DNA of 64,000 bases from assembly GCA_949987565.1 (NCBI GenBank), contig OX465104.1:9900034-9964033 (forward strand), read 5' to 3'. Under the pieces are notes generated by a model, which did not search any database, had not been told where the DNA came from, and saw only the letters and a list, made by a program, of their open reading frames with translations. Position numbers and translations under genes: made by a program. The DNA is from Luidia sarsii (taxonomy: Eukaryota > Echinodermata > Asteroidea > Paxillosida > Luidiidae). Below are positions 26,018 through 38,369 of the stretch, one piece after another. How positions within the stretch are numbered: position 1 is the first letter of the stretch; each line of letters begins with the position of its first letter.

Positions 26018-27930
26018 GTATGTGCATGAATCATTATTGTTTTTCTTTGATAGATATAGGTTACCTTGTTCCTATATGGGAATGCCCATTGCATTCGATC
26101 ATCAGTGATTTGTATTGACTCATCTGAAGAGGTAAATATTGTTCTTTTATATACATGTATCGCCTTTGATTGAGATGAGACAAAAACTTTGTTGATTCAC
26201 TTTGCTAGTTTCCAAAGTTTCCAGAACAGTAAAGAAAGTATGATTAGGTTTTAGTTTGGACACATGGATTTGAATGAGAGAGTCCAGTAGTTGACTAGTT
26301 GAACATTATTGCTACTGCATTATGACTTTAGATTGAAGTACTGTATGTGTATTGTAATCTACAGCTAGTATGCTAGTGTAGTGCACACTGCACAGTGTCT
26401 CTGCATAGTGTGCGTATAGAGAAGCTAATCACTGTAGCTAGCTATGCATAATTGAGGCTGGGTGGGACCAGCGGGGTAGCTACGGGGGGGGGGGGCGTAC
26501 GCCCCCTCATGAAAGATCGTCGCATCGGCCTCGTTACTTAGTGTACTGGAAGTGTGTCTTGCATGAAATTTTTTGTCTGCACCTGGCCCCAGCATTGCAA
26601 TAAAATGTTACATGGAGGAAAAAACACCATGCAGACTCAATCATGCCGAGGATTTCGCGCCCGATCCTGTTTGGATCGAAACGTTCGTTCGAAAACATTG
26701 CGCAACACTGCGACTGTGAAGCTAGTTGTGTGCACTGTACGGACGTACATGTACATGTACACTTGTACATGTACATGTACATGTACATGTACACTTGTAC
26801 ATGTACATGTACATGTATTATTATAATAAAATAAAACAGTCTGTGGCTGCGTGCCTGCATGCACGTGCTGGGTGCGGAGGAGTGCGCGCGCAGCTTGCTA
26901 TTGCTAGCAACCTTGACCTTACTTCGCGCGCAATCATTATTGCTCTTGAAAACTGCCATCATGATCGTAACGAAAAACGTCAATCATACAATAGACCGTG
27001 TAAGTTGGCCTCGATAATGTACGTGTTACCGCGAGATTCCTGACTTCCTGGCTTCTCGAATAGGAGGTAAAGCGTGGAGCGTCGAACGTTTTTGTAAAAA
27101 TATTATGTATCGCGCCGATTGAAGCAGTTTAAACTATTAGAATAGTCTTTTAGGAATACAATATTAAAATACAATGTGTAAAGTACGTGATTTTGCACGT
27201 TTTCACGTTTGCGTTTTGATTTTGTATTATTTTGTTTACAATCCATGTACGGTATCCACATGTACAGTACAGTACAAGGCGCTTTTCTGGCCCGAATGCG
27301 AACCACACCAACTTCGGCGCGATACAAGTAGTAATGCTCACGTCGCGTACCACAGTCGGGCCGTATTCGCAATACTGTACTTACAACCGGAAGATGGTGG
27401 CCGGGTTCTATTTATTTGTTTTCTCTGCCGTATTTCTATTTTTTTTATAGTTTTTTTAATTGTTCATTCTTATATTTTTAATATACTTAATCCATAAACC
27501 TGGTTTTTTTTTAGTTGGAAAAAGGCTTTCTTCATTATGTAATAATGCATTCAAAATTGGGCACGTGTTAATCTCCTCTAGCAGGCGGCGCGGAGGTGCC
27601 CGGAAGTGTACTGTGACCTTTTTCACCACGAGAGTTACACGGTCTATTCGCAACGCGGGCGCTGAGCTGGGAGCAACACTGACAAACGTATGCCTCCGTG
27701 TAAATGATAGCGCAGTACCAGCGATACGAATATAACCTCTGACCTTGCCTCCAAATACGGTGAAGCAAGGGACGTTTGCCACCGCGCTGCGTTCCTACCT
27801 CCATGGTTGTACCGTGTAAATGTCTGCGATCAAATCGCAAACGACCATTGCGCCAGACACCCGGCGCCAATTTTCGCGCCTTTTTTTAATGCTCGTTTAA
27901 AAAGGCCCTAGCAGTTGTGGCCAAGGGACC
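26018..27930. other. No gene seen; includes ACATGT microsatellite and a GC-richer patch
   Basis: An alternating GTACAT tract at 26,744-26,817 can self-pair. The patches 26.85-26.95 and 27.55-27.89 kb are richer in CG and could be promoter-like, but no transcript body is recognisable. Overlapping frames of 100-149 codons on both strands lack domains. Confidence 0.4.
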
Positions 27931-27931
27931 A

Positions 27932-28214
27932 GGGCTCTATTTCATAAAACGTACTTAGGAATATTCCTAAATAATTGTTCCTTAATAACTTAGGAACAAT
28001 TTGCAAAAGAAAATTCATAACTTAGGAAGAAAGAATCTTCGTTAGTTAGGAACAATTTTAGTTCCAAGATAGGAATGGATTCTTCCTAAATTGTTTTATG
28101 AAATAGGAAGTTAGGAATGTTCCTATAGTTAGGAATCAAGTTCCTGGACTTAGGAATGATTACTCTTCCTAAGTCCCAGATAAGAATGTTCCTAACTTTT
28201 ATGAAATAGAGCCC
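27932..28214. mobile_element. Foldback element with GGGCTCTATTTCATAAAA termini
   Basis: A 283-bp inverted repeat: the left end GGGCTCTATTTCATAAAA is answered by TTTATGAAATAGAGCCC on the right, and the interior is dense in TAGGAA/TTCCTA. Non-coding MITE-like element with termini distantly like those at 48,389. Confidence 0.75.
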
Positions 28215-28402
28215 AGGAGTTGTTTTCCTGAGAGTTCTGCTTTGTTTACAAAGTTGGCCAGTCAGAAGAAAGTCATGTTTCTAGGGCTTGAGAGCATTAA
28301 TTGACTGTGGCAGCCAGTAAGGGAATTTACCTTAGTTTAGATTTGCATGTTTGACGTGAGTATGTTGTACTCGATTTTGTTTTCATTGATTGATTAAACT
28401 AC

Positions 28403-28471
28403 ACTTTCACATTGTTAAGCAAAGCGACTGTATGCATTCAGACCATCTCTCCATTGTCTTTGCCAATACAG
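28403..28471 (+). repeat. 69-bp duplicated segment, copy 2
   Basis: Second copy of the segment at 25,949-26,017, same orientation, 2,454 bp away. A/G differs in GCGACTGTATG. Confidence 0.8.
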
Positions 28472-28535
28472 CTAGTGAAACCAAGTTAAACCAACGTTAC
28501 CCGAACCAGACGGTTGGAGGGTAACAAGTACAGTA

Positions 28536-28651
28536 CCGCTGCTAAAAAAGTGTCCGCTCAAGCGTGGCTGTATACCATGTACCAGTACAGGTAGGCCTAC
28601 CCCTGTGCATGTACATGCACCCACTCTTGAGCGGACGGTTTTTAGCAGCGG
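28536..28651. repeat. Short foldback, CCGCTGCTAAAAAAGTGTCC arms
   Basis: Arms of about 27 bp (CCGCTGCTAAAAA...CCGCTCAAG and complement) surround a centre containing ATGTACATGCAC. Probably a MITE. Confidence 0.65.
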
Positions 28652-29490
28652 ACACTATTTGGCAACGTAATGCCAAATATTGTCCAATTTTCGACCTCCA
28701 AAAAATGAAACTTTTTCACCTGGTGCTTTCTTTGGAGAAATAGCACCAGACATGTGCTTTACGGGCTCGAAAGAGTCTGCTAAGCAATGTTCAATCAAAT
28801 CTGAAGACATGTTTTTGGGATCAAGGATTTATAAAAATGACAAGGTGTTAGCGTTGCTAATTTTGCTAAAAAATAAATAAATCGGAATCTAATTCAAATC
28901 CATTCTCTAGTATTACTAGGCTGAGATTCCCCGTTTAATTTTTTTCCAGCAGGTGAGCTCATAAATTAAAATGGGCAGCCGTCTCTCTCATAACAACCTA
29001 ATCAACCATGGATATACCAGCAAATCTCTCATTTTGATAGGCGTCCCTGTACGTATTTTAAGGAAACCAATTACTACACATATTAAAGGGACTCGGAGCT
29101 AATTACTAAGCCCCACTAATATTGATGTTATAGAACCATCCAGCCTATAGGCATGCGTTATAGTTTCTTTGCTTAATGGACTGCAGTTGTATTTTTCTCA
29201 TGTTAATTCGAACTGCGTGCGATTGGAAATACACGACACGCGCCCCTATGGACATGACACTTTAATAGGGCTCCCTCGGCGATTTGCGTCGAAAGAGGTA
29301 CACCATACCAGAATTTATTCCCGCCTGTATTTAATTAAAGCCATTGGTCAACAGTATGTCGCTGTCAATGGGTCACCTTCTGACGTGGTACGTTCAAGTT
29401 TCTAAATTTTTCTAGCACTTAAAGGCTGTAAACAATAAGAGTGCCTAAGCTTTCTTAGCAACAGCCCCTTAATATTTTTTTGTTCATCAG
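28652..29490. other. FMO upstream region
   Basis: No convincing open frame. A T-rich tract followed by CATCAG at 29,485-29,490 looks like a 3' splice site, so the FMO transcript may have an upstream non-coding exon here. Confidence 0.4.
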
Positions 29491-29521
29491 TAACTGTTAT
29501 AACTATACACAACCAGTGAGC

Positions 29522-31696
29522 ATGGCGGTGGTGGTGAAGAAGGTTGCCGTTATAGGCTGCGGGGTGAGCGGCTTGACGGCCACAAAATGCGCCCTGGACG
29601 AAGGCCTGGAGCCGACCTGCTTCGAGAGGGCCGACTCCATCGGCGGCCTGTGGGTCTACCGGGAGAACACCGCCGCCGGAGGACAGCGGACGTCCTCGGT
29701 CTTCAAGTCCAACGTGACCAACACCAGCAAGGAGATGATGGCCTTCAGCGACTTCCCCGTGCCCAGTCAGTGGCCCAACTACCTGCGCAGCACCTACGTG
29801 ACGAAGTACTGCCGCATGTACGCCGAGCGATTCGGTCTGGAGCGACACATCCGTTTGGGGACCACCGTGACGCGCCTGGCGCGGGCGCCCGACTACGACG
29901 CCACGGGACGGTGGGTGGTCACCACCCGACGCGCTGGCGGCGGCGCGGCCGATCCCGTGGAAACCGACGAGGAATTATTAGTCTTCGACGCCGTCATGGT
30001 CTGCATCGGCATTTTCAACGAGCCCCGTCGACCCGAGTTCCCGGGGCTGACGGACCGGTTCCGGGGGACGGTGCTGCACAGCCAAGACTACCGCCGGCCC
30101 CTGGGCTTCGAGGACCGGAGAGTTCTGGTGGTGGGGTTCGGCAACTCGGCCGGGGACGCCGCTGTGGATCTTTCGCACTGTGCGTCGCAGGTAAGCGATG
30201 TTTATAAATGGGGAAGCTTTCTAACCAGCCACTGATTAATAACTGATATGGATATAGCAGTTGAAGACTGACTAGCCCACGATCATACTGAATGAATTAT
30301 CCTTCCTTATTCACCGCTTCCATGGATCTCGGAGGAGATTTTAATTTGTGTACACTGTGAAAAAAGAACCTTGCGGTGACACTATGCAAGTGCATGACAC
30401 CATTCTTTTTCGAGAATGAGTATGGCTCATGGATAAAACGGAATGCATGTACACTCACGGAGCTACCGGTCCTTCTCAAAGCCATATTTAGGCCTGGAGA
30501 TTTTTCAAATTTTATATCAATTGAGCGTGTTTTCAATTTGCTTCCCGTGGGTCTGTCACATCCAGCTCTCGGCCGGTTGGCTCTGAAGTCATTGCCCCAA
30601 ACTTACCCGGCAACATGGTGACTAGGGGGTGACCGTGAGGAAGCTGATCGAACGCACCAATACATTATTTCCCCGCGGTTTTCCTTCTACGTATCTCCCG
30701 CTATCTCCGTCTCTCTGTATATACTCCCAGGTGTTCTTAAGCACCAGACGAGGATCGTGGATGGTCAGTCGCAGCGGTGAATACGGCATCCCGACAGACC
30801 TGATCTACTTTGGACGACAGAACCTCGTCCTCTCCGAGGTCAGAGAGATGACCCTCAAGCGGATGCTTCGCCGGCGCCACGACCTGGTCAACGGCCCGCT
30901 GAAGCCGCTGGGGAACCCCTTGAACGCCAAGGACCGGATCGTCAACGACGAGCTGCCCGGCTGCATCCTGAAGGGCTCCGTGGTCATCAAGGCCGCCCCG
31001 CGGCGCTTCACGGAGACGGGCGTGGAGTTCCGGGACGGCAGCTCCGAGGACGGCATCGACGCCGTCATTCTGGCCACCGGCTATGTGTTCACCTTCCCGT
31101 TCGAGGTGGTGGACTGCCCCTTCCTCGGGATCCACCCCAAGAGCGGCCGAGTCCCCCTGTATAAGCACCTCTTCCCGTTGGGAGAGCGGCACCACACGCT
31201 GACGGTGCACGGGACCGTCGAGCCGCTCGGCCCCGTCATCCCGTGCGTGGAGCTCCAGGCTCGCTGGGCGGCCAGGGTCTTCAAGGGGCTGGCCCGGCTG
31301 CCCTCCCAGGCCCGGATGGAGGCCGACACCTTCCGGAGCTGCGACGACGGAGCGCCGCGCTTCAACGTCGTCACCCACACCGCCTACAGCGACTCCGTGG
31401 CGGCCGAGATCGGGGCGCTGCCCAGTCTGGCCCGGCTCTTCCTCTCCGACCCGCTGCTGGCGATCCGGTGCCGCTTCGGTCCGCACCTGCCCTACCAGTA
31501 CCGCCTGGTGGGGCCGGGCAAGTGGGCCGGAGCCCGGGAAGCCATCTGCACCGTGTGGGAGAGGGTCCTGGAACCGACCAGGACTCGGTGTGAGCAACCC
31601 CGGGACGATGGCAGTCTGTCTGGGTATACGTACATTCTCCTGTGTGCCTTGATCCTCCTCCCACTGTTCCTATTTTCCACCTTGTTAGCACTTTAA
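29522..31696 (+). CDS. Flavin-containing monooxygenase, 2 coding exons
   Basis: FAD- and NADPH-dependent oxygenase of soft nucleophiles (N- and S-containing compounds) at the endoplasmic reticulum. Exons 29522-30190 and 30731-31696 with a GT/AG phase-0 intron encode 544 aa; vertebrate FMOs are about 533. The ATG at 29522 is chosen because FAD-binding GCGVSG (Gly12, 14, 17) follows at the normal distance. ERADSIGGLWVY and TNTSKEMMAFSDFP match FMO signatures, FRGTVLHSQDY at 180-190 is the FxGxxxH motif, and the NADPH site reads GFGNSAGD at 205-212, with Ala where animal FMOs usually have Gly. Exon 2 opens VFLSTRRGSWMVSRSG, contains ATGY at 338-341, and ends in a hydrophobic anchor of about 20 residues. 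Third codon positions are rich in G and C, unlike the surroundings. The paralogue class (FMO1-5) cannot be decided here. Confidence 0.95.
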
Positions 31697-31721
31697 AGGC
31701 TCTAGCACTGGGAATATAGTT

Positions 31722-32045
31722 AAACATCGATGTCCACGGATTTCTGTCTAATTTACATTGAGTTTGTCTCAAAATTTAGTGGGCCTGACGTTTCGATCCT
31801 ATATAGCAGGACCTTTTTCAAAGACAGACATGCAGTTTATAGATGCGCATGATAGAACCCCCACGTTGAAGTCTTACGGTCTGGGATGCTGTATCTTCAC
31901 TCAAGCATCCACAAATAGTTTATTACCCACGAGTAATGAACTTGTTTTTACACTACAGAAAAGTGCGTATACCGTGACGTTTTTCTACTTTCTGAAATTA
32001 TCATTTGAGCTAGAACCTTTGCAGTATTGTTTTTGGGATGTCACT
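31722..32045 (+). repeat. Interspersed repeat, ACATCGATGTCCAC family, copy 1
   Basis: ACATCGATGTCCAC...TACGGTCTGGGATGCTGT and the AGTTTATTAC palindrome recur at 41,247-41,520. A hairpin-family arm (31,770-31,825) sits inside this copy but not in the other, so it arrived later. Confidence 0.65.
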
Positions 32046-32780
32046 ACATTTCGTGATCACTAGGGTATGGGCTCTATAGGGTGATCATTATATTATGCAT
32101 GTAACTATATATTATTTTCTAGTATCTTTTATGTGATGAATATCATAACGCACGGAAGCGATTATATTCATCACACAAATGCACAGTTTTATTAGAATTT
32201 CTAGAAGGAAAAACAGGCAGTACATCAGTACAAAAGGACATTTTGCCACTGAAATCATATTCCTCGTTCCCGCTCTCATTTCCTCGAATGAGACATAGTC
32301 AGAAGCACTTTGCTATAAAGAGAAAGATTCCACATTGTATATTTTATAGGCCTTTCCCATTTGAAAAAAAATACTCTATGGACATTTTGATATGATCACC
32401 AGATCAGAATATACAAATCATCATTGAAATGATTCTGTATAATTATTCATTTAATTTAATATATTCCTATTGAAAACAATTCCTATGTTAAAACCTTCGG
32501 TTAGAACAGAAGGGCATAAAAAATCCGTCGAAATATAGAAAAAAAACACACACAAAAGTTAAAAAAGAAAACAAATCCAAGGCCAGGACATCCACCGTCC
32601 CGGTTACGTTTTATTGGGAGTATGGGGATTAGATTGGTCAGGGTAATCTGTCCTTGCCTGAGGGGATAACAAACAGCTGGTCATTAACGGGAACCTCGTG
32701 TGGATTTGGCTTGGCTCCAGTCACATGGCCTTAGCTATGGCGTGCAAAATTGACATTTATTCATGTAATAGGCTAGAGAT
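32046..32780. other. No gene seen
   Basis: AT-rich sequence downstream of the FMO gene with no open frame of note and no clear repeat. Confidence 0.4.
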
Positions 32781-33251
32781 ATGTGATCCGGTACAGCATA
32801 ATGAGGAATGACCCCCACTTTTGAGATTCTCAGATTTTCTAATGATGTGAAAGAGTATACCATTAGCTTTCTAATTATATCAAATTCATTTCCGTATGAA
32901 CTTTGTTGTAAATAGTACAAGGGGACTTCGATCGTTCATTGTGCACCAGAGACAATTATAGCCGCACCAGTCTAACTCTCGAAAGCAGCCACTAAAAAAG
33001 GCAGGAACTTTATATTTTCATGAAAACAGTACACAAACACTCCCCCGAAATTCTCGTTTTTTCAACATTTAGAGACGGATTTCTGAAAAATCCTTTGGAC
33101 ATAACATCCTCCAATACATTAACTTTCCGAAAATACCAAAAAACAAAAATTGATTTTTTAATCGAATTGAGAAGATACTTTGACTTCAGGCGTTGTTTAC
33201 TGGAAAAGTGTTTTAATGGGATATTCCTCATGTCGCTGTGCCGGGTCACAT
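32781..33251. mobile_element. MITE with ATGTGAYCCGGYAC termini, enlarged copy
   Basis: Same termini and inner sequence as 15,212-15,466, but with about 200 bp of extra sequence (around 32,900-33,090) inside, probably a later insertion. Confidence 0.65.
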
Positions 33252-35037
33252 ATCTCTATTAACAGACGTGCTGTTGCAGGATTCACGCTACACGTGTACG
33301 TGTACACTGTACAGTACATTCGGTGCATGTTTACGCTCGGTTATGTACTGTACATTACGTATGTACATGTACATGGAAGTAGGTACGTACGTCTACGTTG
33401 AACAGTTTTGCGTAGCCCCGGAATATTGCCAAAAGTGTCCGAAGCAGACAGTTTTGCATCTGACACCGGCCCTTCCGATCTCTCTGCCACCGCGTGCGTC
33501 TCAAACGTGACTGTGTGTGTCACCGCAAACCTATAGTTTCCACATGATGGCACTTCCAGCAGGCAAACCTTCAAATCTTATCATAATACTAAATAGCCTA
33601 ATTATTGTTCCTTCTTTCGTACAGTCACGAATGCTTATTGTTCGATAGATCCTCTGAATATTGATGGTGATGGGAAATAAAATCATATTGATACGTGCCG
33701 TGCAGTTGTCGTCATTCTGTTGTCGTGGTGAGGGGTGAAGTCACAATCCCTGCACAATGCTCTGCTTACGCTTCGGAGAGGACCGCACCTACAGAATTCC
33801 AAAAGAAGTTCTTTTAAAGAACCCCATTAGAACTCCAATTGGGAAGACAGAATCCTTATTGAACACCATTTCCAATAATTTTGGTTTTGAGAAGAATTCA
33901 GTTGGTCGGTCACATTTTATTTCTTTCCAATTAGAACTGTGGACACTCCAATTCAAACCAACTGAAACCAACTCGATACCAATATTATTAATCCCAATTC
34001 ATTTCGATTTGATTTTCGGTTGGAATCAATTGGAACATTATTTTGGTAAGGGTAAGGTGGGCATGCAGTATATGGCTCCCGTTAAAAAGTACAACCTGCT
34101 TTGCAAAAATGGGACCAAATAAATGGACAGAAATGAGCGGCCAGGCAGGAGCAGCAAAATAATGTGGAACGTTAGTAATAAGAGTCCGTGGTAAGTCCCT
34201 GCACAGTACACTTGAGGTGCTTATGCGATAATCAAGTGCTGTCTTTTAGGATCATAATCAATCAAATTATCTCAAATTAATTCAAAATAAATTGAGTCAA
34301 TTCATTAATCAATCATTTAATTAATTTGAATTATTAAATTTTTAAATCTAAACAATTAAAACAGATTTAAAAGAATAATTGTTGCCTCGCTTTACGGGAG
34401 ATCTATCATTAAACTATTTTTTACATTATCTTATTCTTTTGTTACAACTTTTACAATTTGGGTCTAAACAAAACCACACAAAAAATTGAAAACGGAATCC
34501 TCTAGGCCTATTTCAGTGAGTTCCATGATCTCCACTACATGACCACAACATATTGGGATCATTATAGGGTTTCACTTTCAAGGGTGCTGATTAAGATATA
34601 GTAATATGGTGTCAGGGCGGCACAGCAAGGAAAGCTTGCTATAATTATTTTATGGGCCCTACACGCGTGCTGTATTATTAGCTTTTAAAATCGAACGCAC
34701 CTAAGAAATCTATTGCTTCACAGGACCGCTAGAGGGCGACCTTCTTGCTATCATTGCAACGTGCTAAAACTGCTATACATCTGTGGCTGTACACGTCTAG
34801 ACACCCTCGTGGTGTTTGACTTCTGACGACAATGTTCAGAAACTCTCCAAAATGGTTGTCTTAATGGATGAACTACCGTGTTATCCATCAACATGCATGG
34901 TAAGTTACAGTCCACTTTATGGCCCTTTGAGGTCTCCGAGAACTCATATTCAGCACATTTTCAGAGGAGTTTAAAGTTGTCAACGAGCTAGCCAAGATAA
35001 TATTCCTCGTTTATTATGGCAATACATGATGTACTAT
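33252..35037. other. No gene seen
   Basis: A 121-codon plus-strand frame at 33,757-34,122 is AT-rich with no recognisable domain. A short GTGTACGTGTAC stretch lies near 33.29 kb. CTAGAGGGCGA occurs near 34.73 kb. Confidence 0.4.
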
Positions 35038-35126
35038 GGTCCGAGTAACTTGGACTCTTACGGGCGCCCGACCCCCTAATTTTTTTTTTAAAGGGCGATT
35101 GTAAGGGTCCAAGTTACTAGGACTAA
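35038..35126. mobile_element. Minimal foldback of the CTAGTCCGAG family
   Basis: Only the ends of the 10,724-11,560 element remain: GGTCCGAGTAACTTGGAC and GGTCCAAGTTACTAGGAC about 50 bp apart. Confidence 0.7.
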
Positions 35127-35215
35127 TTAATGTACTATAGTGATACTACTATTACTACTAATACTTAGTAATACTACTTGTACTTACTAGTACTAATAAG
35201 TAATAATATAATAAT

Positions 35216-35398
35216 CGCAGTGGCTGTTGTTACGGCAGTCGTCCGTGTGGTTCCCTTACTTCACAGTATTTGTCAGGATGTTTAGCTCTTGGAACCAGAC
35301 TATCAGCTAATAGACTGGTTCAACCAGCCTGCAATGCTGACAAAATACAATCAAGTCAGGGAACCACATGGACGACTGCCGTAACAGCAGCCACTGCG
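35216..35398. mobile_element. CGCAGTGGCTG MITE, tandem copy A
   Basis: Same family as 8,399-8,587. The 9-bp TATAATAAT precedes it (35,207-35,215) and follows it (35,399-35,407). Confidence 0.85.
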
Positions 35399-35407
35399 TA
35401 TAATAAT

Positions 35408-35599
35408 CGCAGTGGCTATTGAGTATTGTTAAGGCAGTCGTCCGTGTGGTTTCCTCACTTGAAAGCATTGGTCAGCATTGGAGGCTTGTTGAACCAGACT
35501 ATTCGTTGATACTCAGGTGCAAGAGCTAAACATCCTGACAAATATCGTTAAGTACGTCAGGGAACCACATGGATGACTGCCGTAAACACAGCCACTGCG
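35408..35599. mobile_element. CGCAGTGGCTG MITE, tandem copy B
   Basis: Directly adjacent to copy A, separated only by the 9-bp TATAATAAT. Its right flank begins TATATAATAAA, similar but not identical. The two copies differ in the middle. Confidence 0.8.
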
Positions 35600-37559
35600 T
35601 ATATAATAAACTACAAAATTATTGAGTAGTATAACTACATGTATGTAGTAACTAGTATATCGTGGGGGGGCCCAGTTTTCGACCGTACGCGTTTTCGACG
35701 CTTGGCCTTCTAACTCACATTGCACAATGAAAACGACTCTGTATAACGATCTCTGACTTCGTATCTTCCGGTTTGTTTCCTGTTCTTGTTGTCACTGAAA
35801 ATGTGGAAAGTTAAGGCTCTTCCGGTAGGCCAAACTTGTGTGATTCAAAAAGTTGCTGTTTTGGGGTCTATTTTCCTAGGTACAAAACTGGCAGTTGCTT
35901 CGTAGCTCCAGTTTTCTTTATTGTTGGTCCTAAAAAAAATCTGAGTTTACCATAACAAACCCATACATACGTAGACAAAAAAATGTCACGCAACTTGAAG
36001 GCAGTCCATTCTGGGTAAAAACTATGGAGGCTTTTAAAGGGCGTCTCGCTTATATATTTATATATATATTTTTTATCACTATTTAAAGGCATAAAGTAAC
36101 ATGGCCTAATAGGCTTTAAAAAATAATTAAAAAATAATAGGATACAGAAAGTACCAAGAAGGAGGAAATGTGTCTCTTGAGTGACACTGGGAAAGGTCAT
36201 ACATGTAACTGAAGGAGACGTGAGAAAGAGCATTGTGGAGTTTTTTTAAACATCACAAAAGAAAACATCAACCAGATAAAAAATACAACCCCACCAAAAG
36301 GGCAAAGAAAACAGAATTTGCTTCCATGGCTGAATCACAAATAGCTTGGACCAAACCGAACAATCACATCCTGCCTCGATGTATCTTCTGATGTGGAAAT
36401 TAACAAGGATGAGAAATGCTGCTTGTGTCACTCATGGATACCGCCCTATCGTATTTCACCTCTATGGTTTACTTGAAGATCCAAATTCAAAAATGTTAAA
36501 AGATATCTCTCAGTTAAATGAACTTCTTTTCACATTTTAAGAAAATTATTCTCAAATTTAATTATGAATTATGGTGATTCACTTTATTTCCTTATTATTA
36601 GGAGGACAGTTTTGATGATTTGGAAAAGGATGGGAAAGGAGAGGGTATAACAAAAAGTCAATCAAACTTCCCCATCTCAAAGTGGCTCAGGGATAATGGG
36701 ACAAAATTAATGCAAACCAATAAGTTTTAAGCATAAGTTATGAATGTTTTGAGGAAAGAGTTAGAAGAAGTGTCTAAAAAAAAAACCTGAAAGATGAACC
36801 AAAAAACATACAGGGAAGACTTTTACAGTGCCACACAGCATTTTGAGTTATTTTAAGAATTTATCTTGCGTTTGGCTGCACTGGGACACCTTACTAAACA
36901 CCACCGACGAAAATAGGTCACGATGCTTACTGCGTGGTGCGCCGTGGACATCAATCTTACGAAAGTGACAGGCTTGATCAACCTTCTCTATGATTATTCT
37001 AATAATCTGTGGTGTGGAAAAAGTGACATTGACCAATTAATACATGTTTACAGGCATGGTAAGGGATCATTTGGATGTCATCATTTGGGGGGTAATACTC
37101 ACTTTTGTCTGAGACATATGTTTATATGGATAGAAAGAGTATAAGTTGTAGAATACACAAATGAAGTCAAAACTTTCTCAGTATTTTTCTAAAATTATGA
37201 AATTTACATAAATATGAAAAAAAATGAAATTTTGAAATTCAAATAAGAGATTAGAAATGGTTGCATTTTTTTCCAAAAGCCCCTGGAGGATTTATTTCTT
37301 CACAGAAATGTAGTTCAATATACAGAGCTTTAAAATGGTATAATGTGATGAGGTTTCTGACAAGAAAAGTGGACTTGTGAAGACAAAATCACAGCACATG
37401 CAAAACTCACAAAAATGGGCCTGAGTTTAAAGGGTTAGGTACTACTAGTCTACTACTAGTACTACTAGTAAGTAGTATAGGGCTAGGGGCCAGTACGGGC
37501 AGTAGTAGTGTACTGTAGCCAGGCAGGGCCCAAGGAAACTGGATTTGCAATGCTGGATT
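35600..37559. other. No gene seen
   Basis: AT-rich. A 121-codon minus-strand frame at 35.87-36.23 kb is Phe/Leu-rich with no recognisable family. A short TACTACTAG repeat lies near 37.44-37.51 kb. Confidence 0.4.
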
Positions 37560-38060
37560 TTTTTACCCCCGACCGAAATCCCCAGATTTATCCCCCAAAA
37601 CACCTGTGAACGCGCCCATATTGGATTCAGTGAGGATCACAGATTGCTATACTGGTCATTTTGTTTTACTCACTATTTGGAAAAAGGGAGAAATTCACCC
37701 TCAGTTGAACGGGAAGATGTCTCTCCCGTCCGACGAGCCAAAATGCAGCGGCCATCTTTGAGAACTGCACATGCAACCGCTTCACGCAAATCGATGATGT
37801 TCTTACAGGTTCGGGGGCGCAGACAGTGGGTCTGTGAGTGTGTGCCCCACTCATGCATTGAGCCCCGCGACTGTTTCCTGAACAGCACAGAGCAACCCAC
37901 ACTGCGCACCCTAACCTGTCAGAACGTCATCAATTTGCGTGTTGCGTTTGCGTTAACGGACCGTGATTTCCTGCTGGAAAGCTTGGACCCTAGTATTCCC
38001 CGACTCCTCAAATATTTCTAAAAAAGGGGTGATTGTAAGGGTCCAAGTTACTCGGACTAG
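37560..38060. mobile_element. Truncated foldback of the CTAGTCCGAG family
   Basis: Starts within the left arm (CCCCCGACCGAAATCCCC) and runs to the intact right terminus CCAAGTTACTCGGACTAG at 38,060. Left terminal sequence is missing. The 158-codon frame here is a shadow of the repeat. Confidence 0.7.
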
Positions 38061-38369
38061 TAGTACATGTACAGTACTCAGTACTGTCACAATATGACGG
38101 CTTGCTGTGCACAATGTTTGTACATTGTTTCATTGGTCAACTTTGCTGGTTGTGGGACTTGAATCTTGTCCCAGGCATGCCAGGGGAAAAGCTCAATTTC
38201 CAACGTAGTGCAAAACAATTTTTATTAACTATCCCAGGAAATGTCTAAGTTTGCCTGTATGTTATTAATGTGTATTTATAATATTAAAATTAATTAATAT
38301 CAATTGTTTCCCTGTCTTTAAAGCAGCGAGGTCTGCCAGTCACAAGTTTCACCAACATGAGTTGCAAAG

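Noticed and set aside
27456..27870. Overlapping 100-108 codon minus-strand frames in a CG-richer patch
   Set aside because: Two frames overlap, neither resembles a known domain; at most this patch is promoter-like.
29587..30207. 206-codon frame in FMO exon 1, frame +2
   Set aside because: Arg/Gly-rich shadow of the true FMO frame.
30737..31597. 286-codon minus-strand open frame
   Set aside because: Shadow of the GC-rich FMO exon 2 on the opposite strand; the plus strand encodes an unmistakable FMO.
33757..34122. 121-codon plus-strand frame as a small gene
   Set aside because: AT-rich, no domain, no promoter or splice support and no repeat of the frame elsewhere.
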